From Pseudarthrobacter enclensis (lineage in GTDB: Bacteria; Actinomycetota; Actinomycetes; Actinomycetales; Micrococcaceae), in assembly GCF_001457025.1 (NCBI RefSeq), contig NZ_KQ758599.1, forward strand, positions 186,001 to 250,000: 64,000 nt of DNA. Reading direction: 5' to 3'. Positions 1-9,257 of the stretch are shown one piece after another. The notes below the pieces were generated by a model. The model did no database searches, was not told where the DNA came from, and saw only the letters and a program-made list of their open reading frames with translations. Within the stretch, counting starts at the first letter, position 1. Each line of letters begins with the position of its first letter. The translations under genes were made by a program, and so were the position numbers.

Positions 1-319
1 TGCCCCCGGACATGCCGGACATTCCGGACATCTCGGCCGTGGAAAGCACGACGGCGGCGTGCCCGCCCGGGTGCCCCGCCTCAGCGTGCCCGGCGTGCGC
101 GTGCCCGGAGTGCGCTGACCCCAAAGTTGCCCGTGCAACAGGTTCGCCGGCGACGGCATGCCCGCCATGGCCGGCATGACCCGAGTGGCTGGCCGTCAGG
201 ACATGCATCCCGAGGATCCCGGCCACGATGGCCAGCACCGCAACATCCAGCCCGGCACGCCGGAACACACCGGCCCAGGTGGCCGGGAGGGCAGGGTGCC
301 ACCCGCGGGTCCGCGGCAT
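1..319 (-). CDS. DUF6153-like His-rich membrane/secreted protein (3' end outside window)
   Basis: An open frame of 106 codons reads off the window edge from ATG at 319. It has a short basic N-terminus, one hydrophobic segment at about residues 23-42, then a His/Gly/Ala/Ser-rich stretch with many HAGH/SGH-type repeats and a Met-rich run (SGMSGMSGM) at the visible end. This matches the look of actinobacterial DUF6153 proteins, which often sit beside copper genes. The ATG shares one base with the stop of the upstream P-type ATPase, so the two are translationally coupled. His and Met clusters suggest periplasmic-side copper binding, which is inferred from composition only. The true C-terminus is not visible. 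Confidence 0.75.
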   Translation of the reverse strand, partial: MPRTRGWHPALPATWAGVFRRAGLDVAVLAIVAGILGMHVLTASHSGHAGHGGHAVAGEPVARATLGSAHSGHAHAGHAEAGHPGGHAAVVLSTAEMSGMSGMSGG

Positions 320-2460
320 CAACGCACCTCCGCAGGGTTGAGCTTGAGCCGCCGCAGCAGCTGCGCGTTGAGGGCCACCACGATCGTGGAAGCGCTCATC
401 AGCACGGCACCGGCCGCGGGGGAGAGGACCACGCCGGCGAACGCCAGGACGCCGGCGGCCAACGGCACGGAGAGGATGTTGTAGCCGGTGGCCCACACCA
501 GGTTCTGCCACATCTTGCGGTAGCTGGCCCGGGAGAGGTCCACCATGGACAGCACGGCGCGGGGATCGTTGCCGGCCAGCACCACGCCGGCCGATTCCAT
601 GGCCACGTCCGTCCCCGCGCCGATCGCAATGCCCACCTCGGCCCGGGCCAGCGCGGGGGAGTCGTTGACGCCGTCGCCCACCATGGCCACCTTCAGTCCG
701 CGGCCCTGCAGCTCTGCCACTTTCTTGTCCTTGTCCGCGGGCAGGACCTCGGCGAAGACCTCGTCGATGTTCAGGTCCGCCGCCACCGCCCGGGCCACCT
801 GCCACGCGTCGCCGGTGACCATGGCCACCTTGACGCCGCGGTTCTGCAGCGCCTCGACAGCCTGGCGCGACTCGGGCCGCACCGCATCCTCCAAGCTCAC
901 GGCACCCAGGACGCGGCCGCCGTCGAGCACGTGCAGGACGGACGCGCCGCGCTCCCGCCAGCCGTGCGTGGTGGCGGCCAGGGCGGCAGGTTCGACGGCG
1001 CCAAGCTCGCGCAGGAGCGCCGGCCCGCCAACGTGCAGGGTGCGTCCGTCCACGCCGGCACGGACGCCGCGGCCCGCCAGGGACGAGAACCCGGAGGCTG
1101 CGGGGACCGGAAGGCCGCGCTCCCGGGCGGCCCGGACGATGGCGCGGGCCACCGGGTGTTCGCTGTCTGATTCGACGGCGGCGGCCAGGGCCAGCAGCTC
1201 GTCCGGGTCCACCGACTCCACGGCGGCGAGGTCACGGAGTTCGGGCTCGCCCCTGGTGAGGGTTCCGGTCTTGTCGAAAAGCACCACGTCCACGGTCCGC
1301 ATCCGTTCCAGGGCCATCCGGTTCTTGATCAGCACCCCGGCGCGGGCGGCCTGCTCGGTGGAGATGGCGATCACCAGCGGAATGGCCAGGCCCAGCGCGT
1401 GGGGGCAGGCAATGACCAGGACCGTGACGGTCCGGGTGACGGCCTCCGGAACACTGCCCAGCAGGGTCCAGGCAATGAACGTGAGCACGCCGGCGCCGGC
1501 TGCGAAGTAGAAGAGGAAGGCCGCAGCCCGGTCGGCCAGCGCCTGGGCACGCGACGACGACGCCTGCGCCTCCGCCACGAGCCGCTGGATTCCCGCCAGG
1601 GCGGTGTCGTCGCCCACGGCCGTCACCCGGACCCGGACGCCGGTATCCGTGGCAACCGTCCCGGCCACCACGGCGTCGCCGGGGCCTCGGGCCACGGTCC
1701 TGGACTCGCCGGTGATCATCGATTCGTCGAACTCCGCCCTGCCGTCCGCCACGGTCCCGTCGGCGGGCATCCGGGCGCCAGGCCGCACCAGGACCAGGTC
1801 GCCGGGCCGGAGTTCGGAGACGGGCACGGTTTCGGTGCCGGCGCCGGTGACGCGTTCGGCTTCGTCGGGAAGCAGCGCGGCCAGGGCATCGAGGGCTCCC
1901 TGCGCGGAACCGAGGGCACGCATCTCGATCCAGTGGCCCAGCAGCATGATGGCCACCAGCAGGGCCAGTTCCCACCAGAAATCCAGGTCGAAGCCGCCGA
2001 GCCCCAGGCTGGTGACCCATGAGGCGGCGAATGCCACCGTGATGGCCATGGCGATCAGGAGCATCATGCCCGGCCGCCGGTCCTTGAGTTCCTGCAGGCC
2101 GCCCCGGAGGAACGGCTGGCCGCCGTACAGGAAGATCACGGTCCCCAGGACGGGCGGGATCCAGGCCGAGCCGGGAAATTCGGGCGGCATGTAGCCGAGG
2201 AGGTGCCCCATCATGGGGCTGAAAAACACCACCGGGACGGACAGCGCCAGCGTCAGCCAGAACCGGTTCCTGAACATGGCGGTGCTGTGGCCGGCGTGCT
2301 GGCCGGACGTGTGGACGGCGTGGTCACCGCCATGGTCATGGCCCGTCGGGTGGGGATGTGCGTTGGCGTGCGCGGAAGGGGCTTCGGTGACGGCGCTGCG
2401 CGACGTGGTGCCGGCGTCGTCATGGTGTCCGTGCTGGTGGTGCTGGGTGTGGTCCTGCAA
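319..2460 (-). CDS. copB: CopB-type P1B copper-translocating ATPase
   Basis: This 713-residue P1B-type ATPase exports copper across the membrane at the cost of ATP. Residues 1-60 are His-rich and there is no CxxC heavy-metal-associated domain. Visible motifs are the actuator TGES at about 250-253, the transmembrane CPH metal site at 352-354, the phosphorylated Asp in DKTGT at 396, the HP nucleotide-site motif near 435 and GDGVNDSPA near 625. CPH with a His-rich tail is typical of the CopB (P1B-3) subgroup rather than CopA. The start is TTG at 2460, five bases after a GGAGG that sits inside a hairpin. It is in an operon with the small ORF upstream and the DUF6153 gene downstream. Confidence 0.93.
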   Translation of the reverse strand: MQDHTQHHQHGHHDDAGTTSRSAVTEAPSAHANAHPHPTGHDHGGDHAVHTSGQHAGHSTAMFRNRFWLTLALSVPVVFFSPMMGHLLGYMPPEFPGSAWIPPVLGTVIFLYGGQPFLRGGLQELKDRRPGMMLLIAMAITVAFAASWVTSLGLGGFDLDFWWELALLVAIMLLGHWIEMRALGSAQGALDALAALLPDEAERVTGAGTETVPVSELRPGDLVLVRPGARMPADGTVADGRAEFDESMITGESRTVARGPGDAVVAGTVATDTGVRVRVTAVGDDTALAGIQRLVAEAQASSSRAQALADRAAAFLFYFAAGAGVLTFIAWTLLGSVPEAVTRTVTVLVIACPHALGLAIPLVIAISTEQAARAGVLIKNRMALERMRTVDVVLFDKTGTLTRGEPELRDLAAVESVDPDELLALAAAVESDSEHPVARAIVRAARERGLPVPAASGFSSLAGRGVRAGVDGRTLHVGGPALLRELGAVEPAALAATTHGWRERGASVLHVLDGGRVLGAVSLEDAVRPESRQAVEALQNRGVKVAMVTGDAWQVARAVAADLNIDEVFAEVLPADKDKKVAELQGRGLKVAMVGDGVNDSPALARAEVGIAIGAGTDVAMESAGVVLAGNDPRAVLSMVDLSRASYRKMWQNLVWATGYNILSVPLAAGVLAFAGVVLSPAAGAVLMSASTIVVALNAQLLRRLKLNPAEVR

Positions 2461-2463
2461 GGG

Positions 2464-2479
2464 GTCCTCCTTCGAGGAC
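2464..2479 (-). promoter_or_regulatory. RBS-sequestering hairpin upstream of copB
   Basis: On the minus-strand transcript a 6-bp stem (GTCCTC/GAGGAC) with a 4-base loop closes directly before the copB TTG. Its 3' arm contains the GGAGG Shine-Dalgarno. An additional stem (ACGCCCGCC pairing with GGCGGCGT) lies just upstream, between the small ORF stop and this hairpin. Translational control is inferred from the geometry. Confidence 0.55.
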
Positions 2480-2551
2480 GGCGGGCCCGGGGCCCTGATG
2501 GGTGAGCTTGGGTTGAGCGAACGCCGCCACAGGTGGGCGGGCGTCGCCTGG

Positions 2552-2713
2552 TCAGCGCCGGAAGCGGGCGCGCGTCGGCTGGACGGGCACCACCAGTGGG
2601 CGCGCGCCGGGGGAAGGGCCGACGGCGGCGGGCGGCACGGGCGGTTTGCCGGCGGGAGCGCAGCAGCAGCCAGAGGAGAGGAGGGGGAGCGGGGTGCGGT
2701 TCCCGGTGGTCAT
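2552..2713 (-). CDS. 53-aa Cys-Cys-Cys / Pro-rich small ORF at head of copper operon
   Basis: ATG at 2713 follows AAGGAA with about six bases spacing. The peptide has a CCC triplet at residues 16-18 (context SSGCCCAPAG) and then a Pro-rich tail with PP motifs, ending in a basic RARFRR. I do not recognise a domain. Two readings are possible. It may be a copper-sensing upstream ORF, since CC or CxxxC plus Pro-rich stall peptides such as CutF/CruR control copper genes in proteobacteria. It may instead be a CopZ-like chaperone that lost its HMA domain, as many actinobacterial ones have a Cys-rich N-terminus. It lies 91 bases upstream of copB and downstream of the CsoR-type promoter. Confidence 0.55.
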   Translation of the reverse strand: MTTGNRTPLPLLSSGCCCAPAGKPPVPPAAVGPSPGARPLVVPVQPTRARFRR

Positions 2714-2834
2714 GTCAGTTCCTTTTCTTGGCTCAGGAAGATTCCGGACAAGCAGGGCGCTGGGGTTGAACGGCTGTGAAGGCCGTGCTCCAAAGGCGCC
2801 GGCCGGGACATACCACTTCACTGACAACACGGAA

Positions 2835-2863
2835 AATATACCCCTGGGGGGTATGAGAGTCAA
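2835..2863 (-). promoter_or_regulatory. Copper-operon promoter with CsoR-type operator
   Basis: On the minus strand TTGACT (2863-2858), a 17-base spacer and TATATT (2840-2835) form a near-consensus sigma-70 promoter. The spacer and -10 region hold a 17-bp palindrome at 2838-2854, ATACCCC-TGG-GGGGTAT on the plus strand. G/C-rich palindromes flanked by TA/AT like this are typical CsoR sites, so copper-relieved repression is inferred. No csoR gene is present in the window. Confidence 0.8.
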
Positions 2864-2983
2864 GGGGGTACGAAGATGAAGCGGCCCGGCTACCAACTTA
2901 ATCTCGCCCCGGCCATACTTATATATAGACCAGCAGCCACGGATCCATCGGCTGCAGGCCGGATGCTACATGGAGGTGGCCCT

Positions 2984-3733
2984 GTGACTGTCCTGCGCGG
3001 TCCGTACACGTACTCGAGCGCCCTGGGGGACGATGACTGCGTCGCCGGGACGTACAAGGCCGAAGTGGACGGATGGAAGCTCACCTGGTCCGACGGGATG
3101 TACCAGCTGCACGGCTACCGCCGCGGCGACGTGGTCCCCACGCTGGAGCTGCTCTTCTCGCACAAGCACCCCGAGGACCGGCCGCGGTGCGAGGAGATCG
3201 TGGCCCAGGTGGCCCGGACCGGCGGCTACTTCTGCATGTACCACCGGATCATCGATTCCCGGGGCAAGACCAGACGGGTGCTGTCCTCCGGCGAGGGGAT
3301 CCTGGGCCCGGACGGCAAGGTGTCCGTCATTGAGGGCGTCATGGTGGACCTCACCTCAACCCTGCAGCGCGAAACCGAACAGACCGCCCGCGACGCCGTG
3401 GCCGGAGCCACGTCCACGCGGACCGTCATCGACCAAGCCCGCGGGATCCTCATGGCCCAGCTGAAGGTGGGGTCCGATGATGCGTTCAAGCTGCTGGTGA
3501 CCGCCAGCAGCCACCGCAACGTCAAGCTCGTGGCCGTCGCGGCGGAGCTGGTCCAGCTGGCCAACTCGGTGGACGCACGCCAGTTCCTGGACCGGGCCGT
3601 CATGGCGATCCAGGCCGAAAGCCTGGGCAAAGCGGGGGCCGGAGCAGCCCCGCGCGAGGTGAAGCCGGCCCCCGGACAGCGGCCCACGCCGTCGTCCGTG
3701 CGTGCCTCCACCGCGGGCCGCAGGGCGGGCTGA
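2984..3733 (+). CDS. PAS-ANTAR domain regulator
   Basis: The frame is open from 2876, but GTG at 2984 is preceded by GGAGG with seven bases spacing, giving 249 residues. Residues about 20-130 form a PAS_3-like sensor fold (WSDGMYQLHGY near the start, a VIEGVMVDLT segment closing it). Residues about 140-205 form an ANTAR helix bundle (TVIDQARGILMAQ, then conserved hydrophobics), which binds RNA to block terminators in known cases. The C-terminus is a Pro/Arg-rich disordered tail. It is transcribed divergently from the copper operon; whether the two are functionally linked is unknown. PAS-ANTAR proteins are abundant and poorly characterised in Arthrobacter. Confidence 0.88.
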   Translation: MTVLRGPYTYSSALGDDDCVAGTYKAEVDGWKLTWSDGMYQLHGYRRGDVVPTLELLFSHKHPEDRPRCEEIVAQVARTGGYFCMYHRIIDSRGKTRRVLSSGEGILGPDGKVSVIEGVMVDLTSTLQRETEQTARDAVAGATSTRTVIDQARGILMAQLKVGSDDAFKLLVTASSHRNVKLVAVAAELVQLANSVDARQFLDRAVMAIQAESLGKAGAGAAPREVKPAPGQRPTPSSVRASTAGRRAG

Positions 3734-3841
3734 CGCCCGACTCCCGAAAAATTAGCACCCATCCCAGGGACGGCATGACCACGAATGCCGGACGTGCGGG
3801 CTTCACCCGAAGCCCGGCCAAACGCCCTGAAAGGTGGGCCC

Positions 3842-4678
3842 ATGACCGCAGTTACTGCACATCACGGACTGTTCGGGAACATCAAGCTGCACGTGGACGA
3901 TACCGGCGGCACCGGCAGGCCCGTGGTCCTGATCCATGGCTGGCCGCTCTCCGGCGAATCCTTCAGGAACCAGGTCCCGGCGCTGCAGGAGGCGGGCTAC
4001 CGCGTCATCACCTATGACCGCCGCGGCTTCGGCCGCAGCGACAAACCCCCGGCCGGCTACAACTACGATGTCCTGGCCGAGGACCTGCAGAAGGTGCTGG
4101 AACAGCTGGAACTCAGCGACGCCACCCTGGTGGGGTTCTCCATGGGCGGCGGCGAAGTGGCCCGCTACCTCGGCATCTACGGGGCCGGCCGCATCCGCAG
4201 CGTTGTGTTCGCCTCCGCCGTTCCGCCGTACCTGATGCAGTCCGTGGACAACCCGGACGGGCCCCTGACCCGCGAGCAGGCCGACGGGATGGCGCGGGAC
4301 CTGGCCGAGGATGAGGCCGCCTTCTACGACGCCTTCACCCGCGACTTCTTTTCGGTCGGCGGGGACCTCAAGGTCAGTGAGGTCCAGCGCAAGGAAGCCG
4401 TGGCCCTGTGCGGGCAGGCGGACCGGAAAGCCGCGCTGGCGTGCATGGCGGCCTTCGGTGAAACGGACTTCCGCGGCGACCTGGAGGAAGTCACCGTCCC
4501 GGCCCTGGTAATCCATGGCGACGGCGATGCCACCGTCCCGTACGAAGGCTCCGGCGATCGGACCCACGCTGCCCTGGCTGACAGCGAGGTCCACGTCATC
4601 CGGGGCGGGCCGCACGGCTGCAACGTGAGCCACGCGGACGAATGGAACCGGGCCGTCATCGACTTCCTGGCCAGGTAA
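3842..4678 (+). CDS. Alpha/beta hydrolase (chloroperoxidase-like)
   Basis: The ATG at 3842 follows AAAGGTGG, so the longer in-frame start at 3785 is unlikely. The 278-residue product is one alpha/beta hydrolase domain: HGWPLSG oxyanion region near 38, the nucleophile elbow GFSMGGG near residue 100, an Asp in HGDGD near 225 and a late His in RGGPHG. Length and motifs fit the cofactor-free haloperoxidase/esterase group (non-heme chloroperoxidase family), whose natural substrates are usually unknown. No signal peptide, so it is cytoplasmic. It stands alone between the PAS-ANTAR gene and nhaA. Confidence 0.9.
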   Translation: MTAVTAHHGLFGNIKLHVDDTGGTGRPVVLIHGWPLSGESFRNQVPALQEAGYRVITYDRRGFGRSDKPPAGYNYDVLAEDLQKVLEQLELSDATLVGFSMGGGEVARYLGIYGAGRIRSVVFASAVPPYLMQSVDNPDGPLTREQADGMARDLAEDEAAFYDAFTRDFFSVGGDLKVSEVQRKEAVALCGQADRKAALACMAAFGETDFRGDLEEVTVPALVIHGDGDATVPYEGSGDRTHAALADSEVHVIRGGPHGCNVSHADEWNRAVIDFLAR

Positions 4679-4821
4679 CTGCGCTGAACCGGCGGCCCCG
4701 TGTTCCGGGGGAGCGGGGCCGCATTCTGTTCCCGGCAGCTGCGGTCGGTAGGATGGACAAAGGTGCGCCGGGAAGTCTGGTCGGCAACAGATTCGTCGAC
4801 CCCGAAAGGCAGGACACCTCA

Positions 4822-6195
4822 GTGACCTCCGCCCCGCAGCCGCAGCAGCCGCAGTCCGGCACCACCCCACCCCCATCTTCTCCCCGCCGGACCATCTTGG
4901 GCCGCGGCTCCTACGCCGAAGCCCTGCGCATCGGCGAGATCCTCCGCAAGGAAACCGTGGGCGGCGCCCTCCTGGTGGCCGCCGCCGTGATCGCCCTCAT
5001 CTGGGCCAACTCGCCGGCGTCGGACAGCTACTTCGCCCTGCGTGACTTCAAGGTCGGCTACGAACCCTGGCACCTGGAACTCAGCCTGGGCGCCTGGGCT
5101 GCCGACGGCCTGCTGGCCATCTTCTTCTTCCTGGTGGGACTGGAACTGAAACGCGAGTTCGTCGCCGGGGACCTGCGCGACCTGCGAAAGTCGATTGTTC
5201 CGGTGGCGGCCGCGGCGGGAGGCGTGGTTGTCCCGGCGGTGATTTACGGCGTCGTGAACTTTGCCAGCCCGGAAACCCTCCGCGGCTGGGCCATTCCCAC
5301 CGCCACGGACATCGCCTTCGCCGTGGCCGTCCTGGCAATCATCGGATCCCACCTGCCCAGTGCGCTGCGGATCTTCCTGCTGACGCTGGCGGTGGTGGAT
5401 GATCTCATCGCCATCAGCATCATCGCGTTTTTCTACACCAGCGATCTGCAGGTCGGGCCGCTGCTGCTGGCGCTGGTTCCCCTCGCTGTCTACGCATTCC
5501 TGGCGCACAAATACCGCCGGTTCTTCGGCCGCCACGCAGCCAGTGCCTGGCTCATCCTGCTGCCGCTGGGCATCGTCACCTGGGCGCTGGTGCATGCCTC
5601 CGGCATCCACGCCACGGTGGCGGGTGTCCTGCTGGGCTTCGCCGTGCCGGTGATCCGTTCCCAGGCCAGCGGCGGCCCGGAGGCCGGGCCGGGGCTCGCG
5701 GAAATCTTCGAACACCGGTTCCGGCCCATCTCGGCGGGGATTGCCGTGCCCATCTTCGCGTTTTTCTCGGCCGGCGTCGCCGTGGGCGGCTGGGACGGGC
5801 TCATCTCGGCGCTGGCCGATCCCGTGGCGCTGGGCATCATCGCGGGCCTGGTGCTGGGCAAGCCCATCGGCATCCTGGGCACCACCTGGATCCTGACCAA
5901 GGCCACCCGGGCGACACTGGACAGTTCCTTCAAATGGATCGATATTTTCGGCGTGGCACTGCTGGCCGGCATCGGCTTCACCGTGTCACTGCTGGTGGCC
6001 GAGCTCAGCTTCGGCCAAGGGAGCCTGCACGATGACCATGCCAAGGTGGGCATCCTCGCAGCGTCCTTGCTCGCCGCGCTGCTGGCCACCGCCGTGCTCC
6101 GGACCCGGAACCGGCAGTACCGGCAGGCGGAGGAGCTGGAAAAGGTGGATGCAGACCAGGATGGCATCCCGGACGTCTACCAGGACCGCCGGTAG
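4822..6195 (+). CDS. nhaA: Na+/H+ antiporter NhaA
   Basis: NhaA exchanges cytoplasmic Na+ for external H+ in pH and salt homeostasis. About eleven hydrophobic segments are visible. The ion-site region [11 protein letters not shown] and the following VVDDLIAI Asp pair are intact, and GLxxGKPxGI is present late in the protein. GTG at 4822 gives 457 aa and removes an unconserved leader; ATG at 4753 is an alternative. The C-terminal tail is charged and ends in [15 protein letters not shown]. That tail resembles a calcium-binding thrombospondin-type-3/EF-hand loop (DxDxDGxPD) and is unusual for NhaA. Confidence 0.93.
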   Translation: MTSAPQPQQPQSGTTPPPSSPRRTILGRGSYAEALRIGEILRKETVGGALLVAAAVIALIWANSPASDSYFALRDFKVGYEPWHLELSLGAWAADGLLAIFFFLVGLELKREFVAGDLRDLRKSIVPVAAAAGGVVVPAVIYGVVNFASPETLRGWAIPTATDIAFAVAVLAIIGSHLPSALRIFLLTLAVVDDLIAISIIAFFYTSDLQVGPLLLALVPLAVYAFLAHKYRRFFGRHAASAWLILLPLGIVTWALVHASGIHATVAGVLLGFAVPVIRSQASGGPEAGPGLAEIFEHRFRPISAGIAVPIFAFFSAGVAVGGWDGLISALADPVALGIIAGLVLGKPIGILGTTWILTKATRATLDSSFKWIDIFGVALLAGIGFTVSLLVAELSFGQGSLHDDHAKVGILAASLLAALLATAVLRTRNRQYRQAEELEKVDADQDGIPDVYQDRR

Positions 6196-6206
6196 GACCG
6201 GGCCGG

Positions 6207-6440
6207 CTACGCGGGGGAGAGCCCCAGGAGCGGTTCTGCAGGCTCGTCGATGTGCCGGATCTCCAGCGCTTCCGGGTCCAGCAGCTTGCGGGTGCCGGTC
6301 CGCGCGTCCAGGATCCAGAACAGGTCAAGGTGGGGCACGACGCCGGTCACGCGGCCGCGGTGGAACAGCCTCCCCCGGTGCCACGCCTCGATGGTGTCTC
6401 CAATGTGGAGCTGGTCCGTGTGTACTCCCTGTGCCTCCAT
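6207..6440 (-). CDS. Conserved small hypothetical protein (77 aa)
   Basis: The 77-residue soluble protein has no recognisable domain. It is rich in beta-type segments (GDTIEAWHRGRLFHRGRVTGVV, then HLDLFWILDARTG), suggesting a small barrel/SH3-like fold with a basic face. It converges on nhaA with an 11-base gap. Codon third positions are strongly G/C, consistent with a real gene. No function can be assigned. Confidence 0.7.
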   Translation of the reverse strand: MEAQGVHTDQLHIGDTIEAWHRGRLFHRGRVTGVVPHLDLFWILDARTGTRKLLDPEALEIRHIDEPAEPLLGLSPA

Positions 6441-6532
6441 GATGCGATGCCTCCTGCTGGTTGTGTCCCCGTACAGGACCAGCTTGCCGGGAGGAGGTTG
6501 CCGCAGTGTTTCGGCAGGGTGTTTTTTCTGTG

Positions 6533-6757
6533 TCAGCTGAGGTTGCTGCGCCGGATGGTGAGCATGTGCACCAGTAAGGCCCGCTGCGGCTGGCCGGGAC
6601 TGCGGGCTACCTGCTGCCGCAGGGACTCCCGCGCCTCGGCTTCGGCAGGGTCGTTGGAACGCAGGATGTCTTCAATGATCTCCAGGGCCTGAAGCTGCAG
6701 CTCCAGGAGGGCCACTTCCTCGCTGATGGACACGGGGGCCTTGGGCTTGCGGGACAT
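6533..6757 (-). CDS. Small helical hypothetical protein (74 aa)
   Basis: The 74-residue protein is predicted almost wholly helical: a basic Ser/Lys/Pro start, then a Leu/Glu-rich segment (EEVALLELQLQALEIIEDILR) with heptad-like spacing that could form a coiled coil, and a basic C-terminus. GGAGGTTACCC precedes the ATG, a good ribosome binding site. It is not CsoR, because it lacks the Cys/His copper residues. The upstream 136 bases (6758-6893) contain an A/T-rich stretch (TATAATAAGTCTACTTATATA) with an inverted repeat, probably its promoter or operator. Confidence 0.7.
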   Translation of the reverse strand: MSRKPKAPVSISEEVALLELQLQALEIIEDILRSNDPAEAEARESLRQQVARSPGQPQRALLVHMLTIRRSNLS

Positions 6758-6893
6758 GGGTAACCTCCTCGGGGTGCGGAGGGTTCCCCGGGGAGGGGCG
6801 CTGCCTCTCCCTCTCCTCGCTGGCTGAATATAATAAGTCTACTTATATATTTTTCGCCGACAAGCCCCAAATGACAGCGGGTGGCGCGATAGT

Positions 6894-7871
6894 TCAGCCG
6901 TGGGTGGGTTCTTCCACCAGCGCGGTGGCAATGCTGGCGGCGTCGTCCAGCGCCGCCAGATAGCGTTCGGCGTCAAGGGCCGCGGCGCAGCCCGTGCCGG
7001 CGGCGGTGATGGCCTGCCGGTAGCGGTGGTCCACGGCGTCGCCGCAGGCGAAAACGCCCGCGAGGTTGGTCACCGTCGTGGGGGAGTCCACCTTGATGTA
7101 GCCCTCCGCGTCCAGGTCCACCTGGCCGGCCACCAGCTCAGTGCGCGGCAGGTGGCCGATCGCCACGAAGATGCCGGTGGCCCCCAGCTCCCGGGTCCCG
7201 CCCGAGCGGGTGTCCGTCAGGGTGACGCCGGTGACCTTGGTGTCGCCGTGGATGGCGGTGACGGCGGAGTTCCATTCGAACCGGATCTTGGGGTTGTCCT
7301 TGGCCCGCTGCGCCATGATGCGGGAGGCGCGCAGTTCGCCCTTGCGGACGACGACGGTCACGGACTTCCCGAACCGCGTCAGGAAGGTCGCTTCCTCCAT
7401 GGCGGAGTCGCCGCCGCCCACCACGATGATGTCCTGCTCGCGGAAGAAAAACCCGTCGCAGGTGGCGCACCAGGAGACGCCGTGCCCGCTGAGTTTCTTC
7501 TCCTCCGGCAGGCCCAGCTCCTTGTAGGCCGAGCCCGTGGCGAGGATGACGGCCGGCGCGGAATGGGTCTCGCCGGCTCCGGTGACCACCCGCTTCGCGG
7601 AACCCTTGAGGTCCACGGACGTGGCGTCGTCGAACACCACCTTGGCGCCGAACTTTTCCGCCTGCTGCTGCAGCCCGTCCATCAGCTCCGGCCCCTGCAC
7701 GCCCTCCGGGAAGCCCGGGAAGTTCTCCACCTCGGTGGTGTTCATCAGCGCTCCGCCGGCGGTGACGGAACCGGCCAGGACCAGCGGCGCCAGGCCGGCC
7801 CGGGCGGCATAGATGGCGGCCGTGTAGCCCGCGGGGCCGGAGCCGATGATGATCAGCTGTTCGTTGCTCAT
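6894..7871 (-). CDS. trxB: Thioredoxin reductase (NADPH)
   Basis: TrxB passes electrons from NADPH through FAD and a redox disulfide to thioredoxin. The 325-residue product shows the FAD-binding [15 protein letters not shown] at about 10-24, the redox-active CATC at 135-138, the NADPH-binding [10 protein letters not shown] at about 153 and the second FAD motif [15 protein letters not shown] near 285. The ATG at 7871 is preceded by GAGGAG. The frame stays open far upstream, but that extension is antisense to chrA and not coding. It is divergent from chrA across a region with nested palindromes, hinting at a shared redox or metal response. Confidence 0.95.
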   Translation of the reverse strand: MSNEQLIIIGSGPAGYTAAIYAARAGLAPLVLAGSVTAGGALMNTTEVENFPGFPEGVQGPELMDGLQQQAEKFGAKVVFDDATSVDLKGSAKRVVTGAGETHSAPAVILATGSAYKELGLPEEKKLSGHGVSWCATCDGFFFREQDIIVVGGGDSAMEEATFLTRFGKSVTVVVRKGELRASRIMAQRAKDNPKIRFEWNSAVTAIHGDTKVTGVTLTDTRSGGTRELGATGIFVAIGHLPRTELVAGQVDLDAEGYIKVDSPTTVTNLAGVFACGDAVDHRYRQAITAAGTGCAAALDAERYLAALDDAASIATALVEEPTHG

Positions 7872-7942
7872 GGGTTCTCCTCGAAGGGTCGGCGCTGCAG
7901 GAGTGACCCGCCAGCGGGCGTACGCCCTACCAGTGGAGCAAT

Positions 7943-7986
7943 GGTCATTGGCCCCTGTCAATGCACTGCATAATGGGGCCATGACC
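7943..7986. promoter_or_regulatory. Nested inverted repeats in the trxB-chrA divergent region
   Basis: GGTCATTGGCCCC (7943-7955) pairs with GGGGCCATGACC (7975-7986) with one bulge. Its 19-base interior contains the perfect palindrome ATGCACTGCAT (7961-7971). The outer right arm includes the ATG of the 22-codon ORF before chrA. It could be a repressor operator, an mRNA hairpin or both. Confidence 0.5.
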
Positions 7987-8049
7987 CCTCCGCAGACCCG
8001 CCCGGCCCCTGCCTGCGCCGCCGCCGCACCGGCCCGGACGGCGCCATGA
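7981..8049 (+). CDS. Possible 22-aa leader ORF overlapping chrA start
   Basis: ATG at 7981 opens a 22-codon Ala/Pro-rich frame whose TGA overlaps the chrA ATG (ATGA). chrA itself has no visible ribosome binding site, so termination-reinitiation from this leader would explain its translation. The leader start also has only a weak GGGG upstream, and it lies in a hairpin arm. The case rests on position only. Confidence 0.35.
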   Translation: MTPPQTRPAPACAAAAPARTAP

Positions 8050-9257
8050 CAGGCCCGACGCCGGACACGGCCCGCGGATCCGCCGGGGAAGTCTTCCGGG
8101 TGTTCCTCAAGCTCGGGGTCACCTCGTTCGGCGGCCCCGTTGCGCACCTGGGCTACTTCCGTGACGAACTGGTCCGGCGGCGTGCCTGGGTCAACGACAG
8201 GGAGTACGCGGACCTGGTGGCGCTGTGCCAGTTCCTCCCCGGGCCCGCGTCCAGCCAAGTGGGATTCGGACTGGGGCTGCACCGCGCCGGCTCCCTCGGC
8301 GCCCTGGCCGCCTTCACGGCTTTCACGCTGCCGTCCGCGGCCCTGCTGGTGGCCTTCGCGCTGGGCGCCTCCGTGTTCCAGGGCGTGATCGGCGCCGGCA
8401 TCCTCACCGGCCTGAAGATCGTGGCAGTGGCCATCGTGGCGCAGGCGGTGTGGGGAATGGCCCGGACATTGACGCCGGACCGTTCCCGCGCCGGAATCGC
8501 CGTTGCGGCAGCACTGCTGGCCATCCTGCTGGCCGGCTCGCTGGGGCAGATTGCGGCCATCCTGCTCGGAGCGCTCGCGGGACTGGTCTTCTGCCGGCAA
8601 GCAACAGCCGCCTTGCCGGGGCAGATGAGCTTCCCGGTCAGCCGGGCCGTGGGAATCGGCTGCCTGGTCCTGTTCGCCCTCCTCCTGTTCGGCCTGCCGC
8701 TGCTGGCCCCCGCAGCCGGCTCGCCGGGACTCACCCTGTTCGAGGCGTTCTACCGGGCCGGGGCGCTGGTGTTCGGCGGCGGCCACGTGGTCCTGCCGCT
8801 GCTGCAGTCCGGCGTGGTGGAGCCCGGCTGGGTCACCAACCCGCAGTTCCTGGCCGGGTACGGTGCGACGCAGGCGGTCCCCGGCCCCCTCTTCACCTTC
8901 GCGGCCTACCTGGGCACGGCGTCCGCGTTCGGTCCGGGCGGCGTGGCGGGTGCCGCCGTCGCGCTGGCCGGAATCTTCCTGCCCGGCTTCCTCCTGCTTA
9001 CCGGCGTGCTGCCGTTCTGGGACTCGTGGCGCTCCCGGCCGGGGGCGCAGGCCCTGATGCGCGGCGCCAACGCGGCCGTGGTGGGCATTCTCGCTGCCGC
9101 CCTCTACAACCCGTTGTTCACCACGGCCATCACCGGGCCCGGCCCGTTCTGCCTGGGCCTGGTCTGCTTCGTGCTGCTGACCGCCTGGAAGGCGCCGCCG
9201 TTGGCCGTGGTGCTGGTGGGAGCTGCCGGCGGAGTGCTGCTCGGTCTCCTGGGCTGA
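8046..9257 (+). CDS. chrA: Chromate efflux transporter ChrA
   Basis: The 403-residue inner-membrane protein has two homologous halves, each beginning with the family signature: [20 protein letters not shown] and [17 protein letters not shown] in the first, [17 protein letters not shown] and [20 protein letters not shown] in the second. That is the long (two-domain) CHR family, whose studied members export chromate. Roughly ten to twelve hydrophobic segments are present. The substrate here is inferred from the family. It is divergent from trxB. Confidence 0.9.
   Translation: MTGPTPDTARGSAGEVFRVFLKLGVTSFGGPVAHLGYFRDELVRRRAWVNDREYADLVALCQFLPGPASSQVGFGLGLHRAGSLGALAAFTAFTLPSAALLVAFALGASVFQGVIGAGILTGLKIVAVAIVAQAVWGMARTLTPDRSRAGIAVAAALLAILLAGSLGQIAAILLGALAGLVFCRQATAALPGQMSFPVSRAVGIGCLVLFALLLFGLPLLAPAAGSPGLTLFEAFYRAGALVFGGGHVVLPLLQSGVVEPGWVTNPQFLAGYGATQAVPGPLFTFAAYLGTASAFGPGGVAGAAVALAGIFLPGFLLLTGVLPFWDSWRSRPGAQALMRGANAAVVGILAAALYNPLFTTAITGPGPFCLGLVCFVLLTAWKAPPLAVVLVGAAGGVLLGLLG

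Noticed and set aside
127-1170. Long plus-strand open frames opposite the copper ATPase
   Set aside because: They are antisense shadows of the conserved P-type ATPase, caused by high GC; the translations are low-complexity and have no ribosome site.
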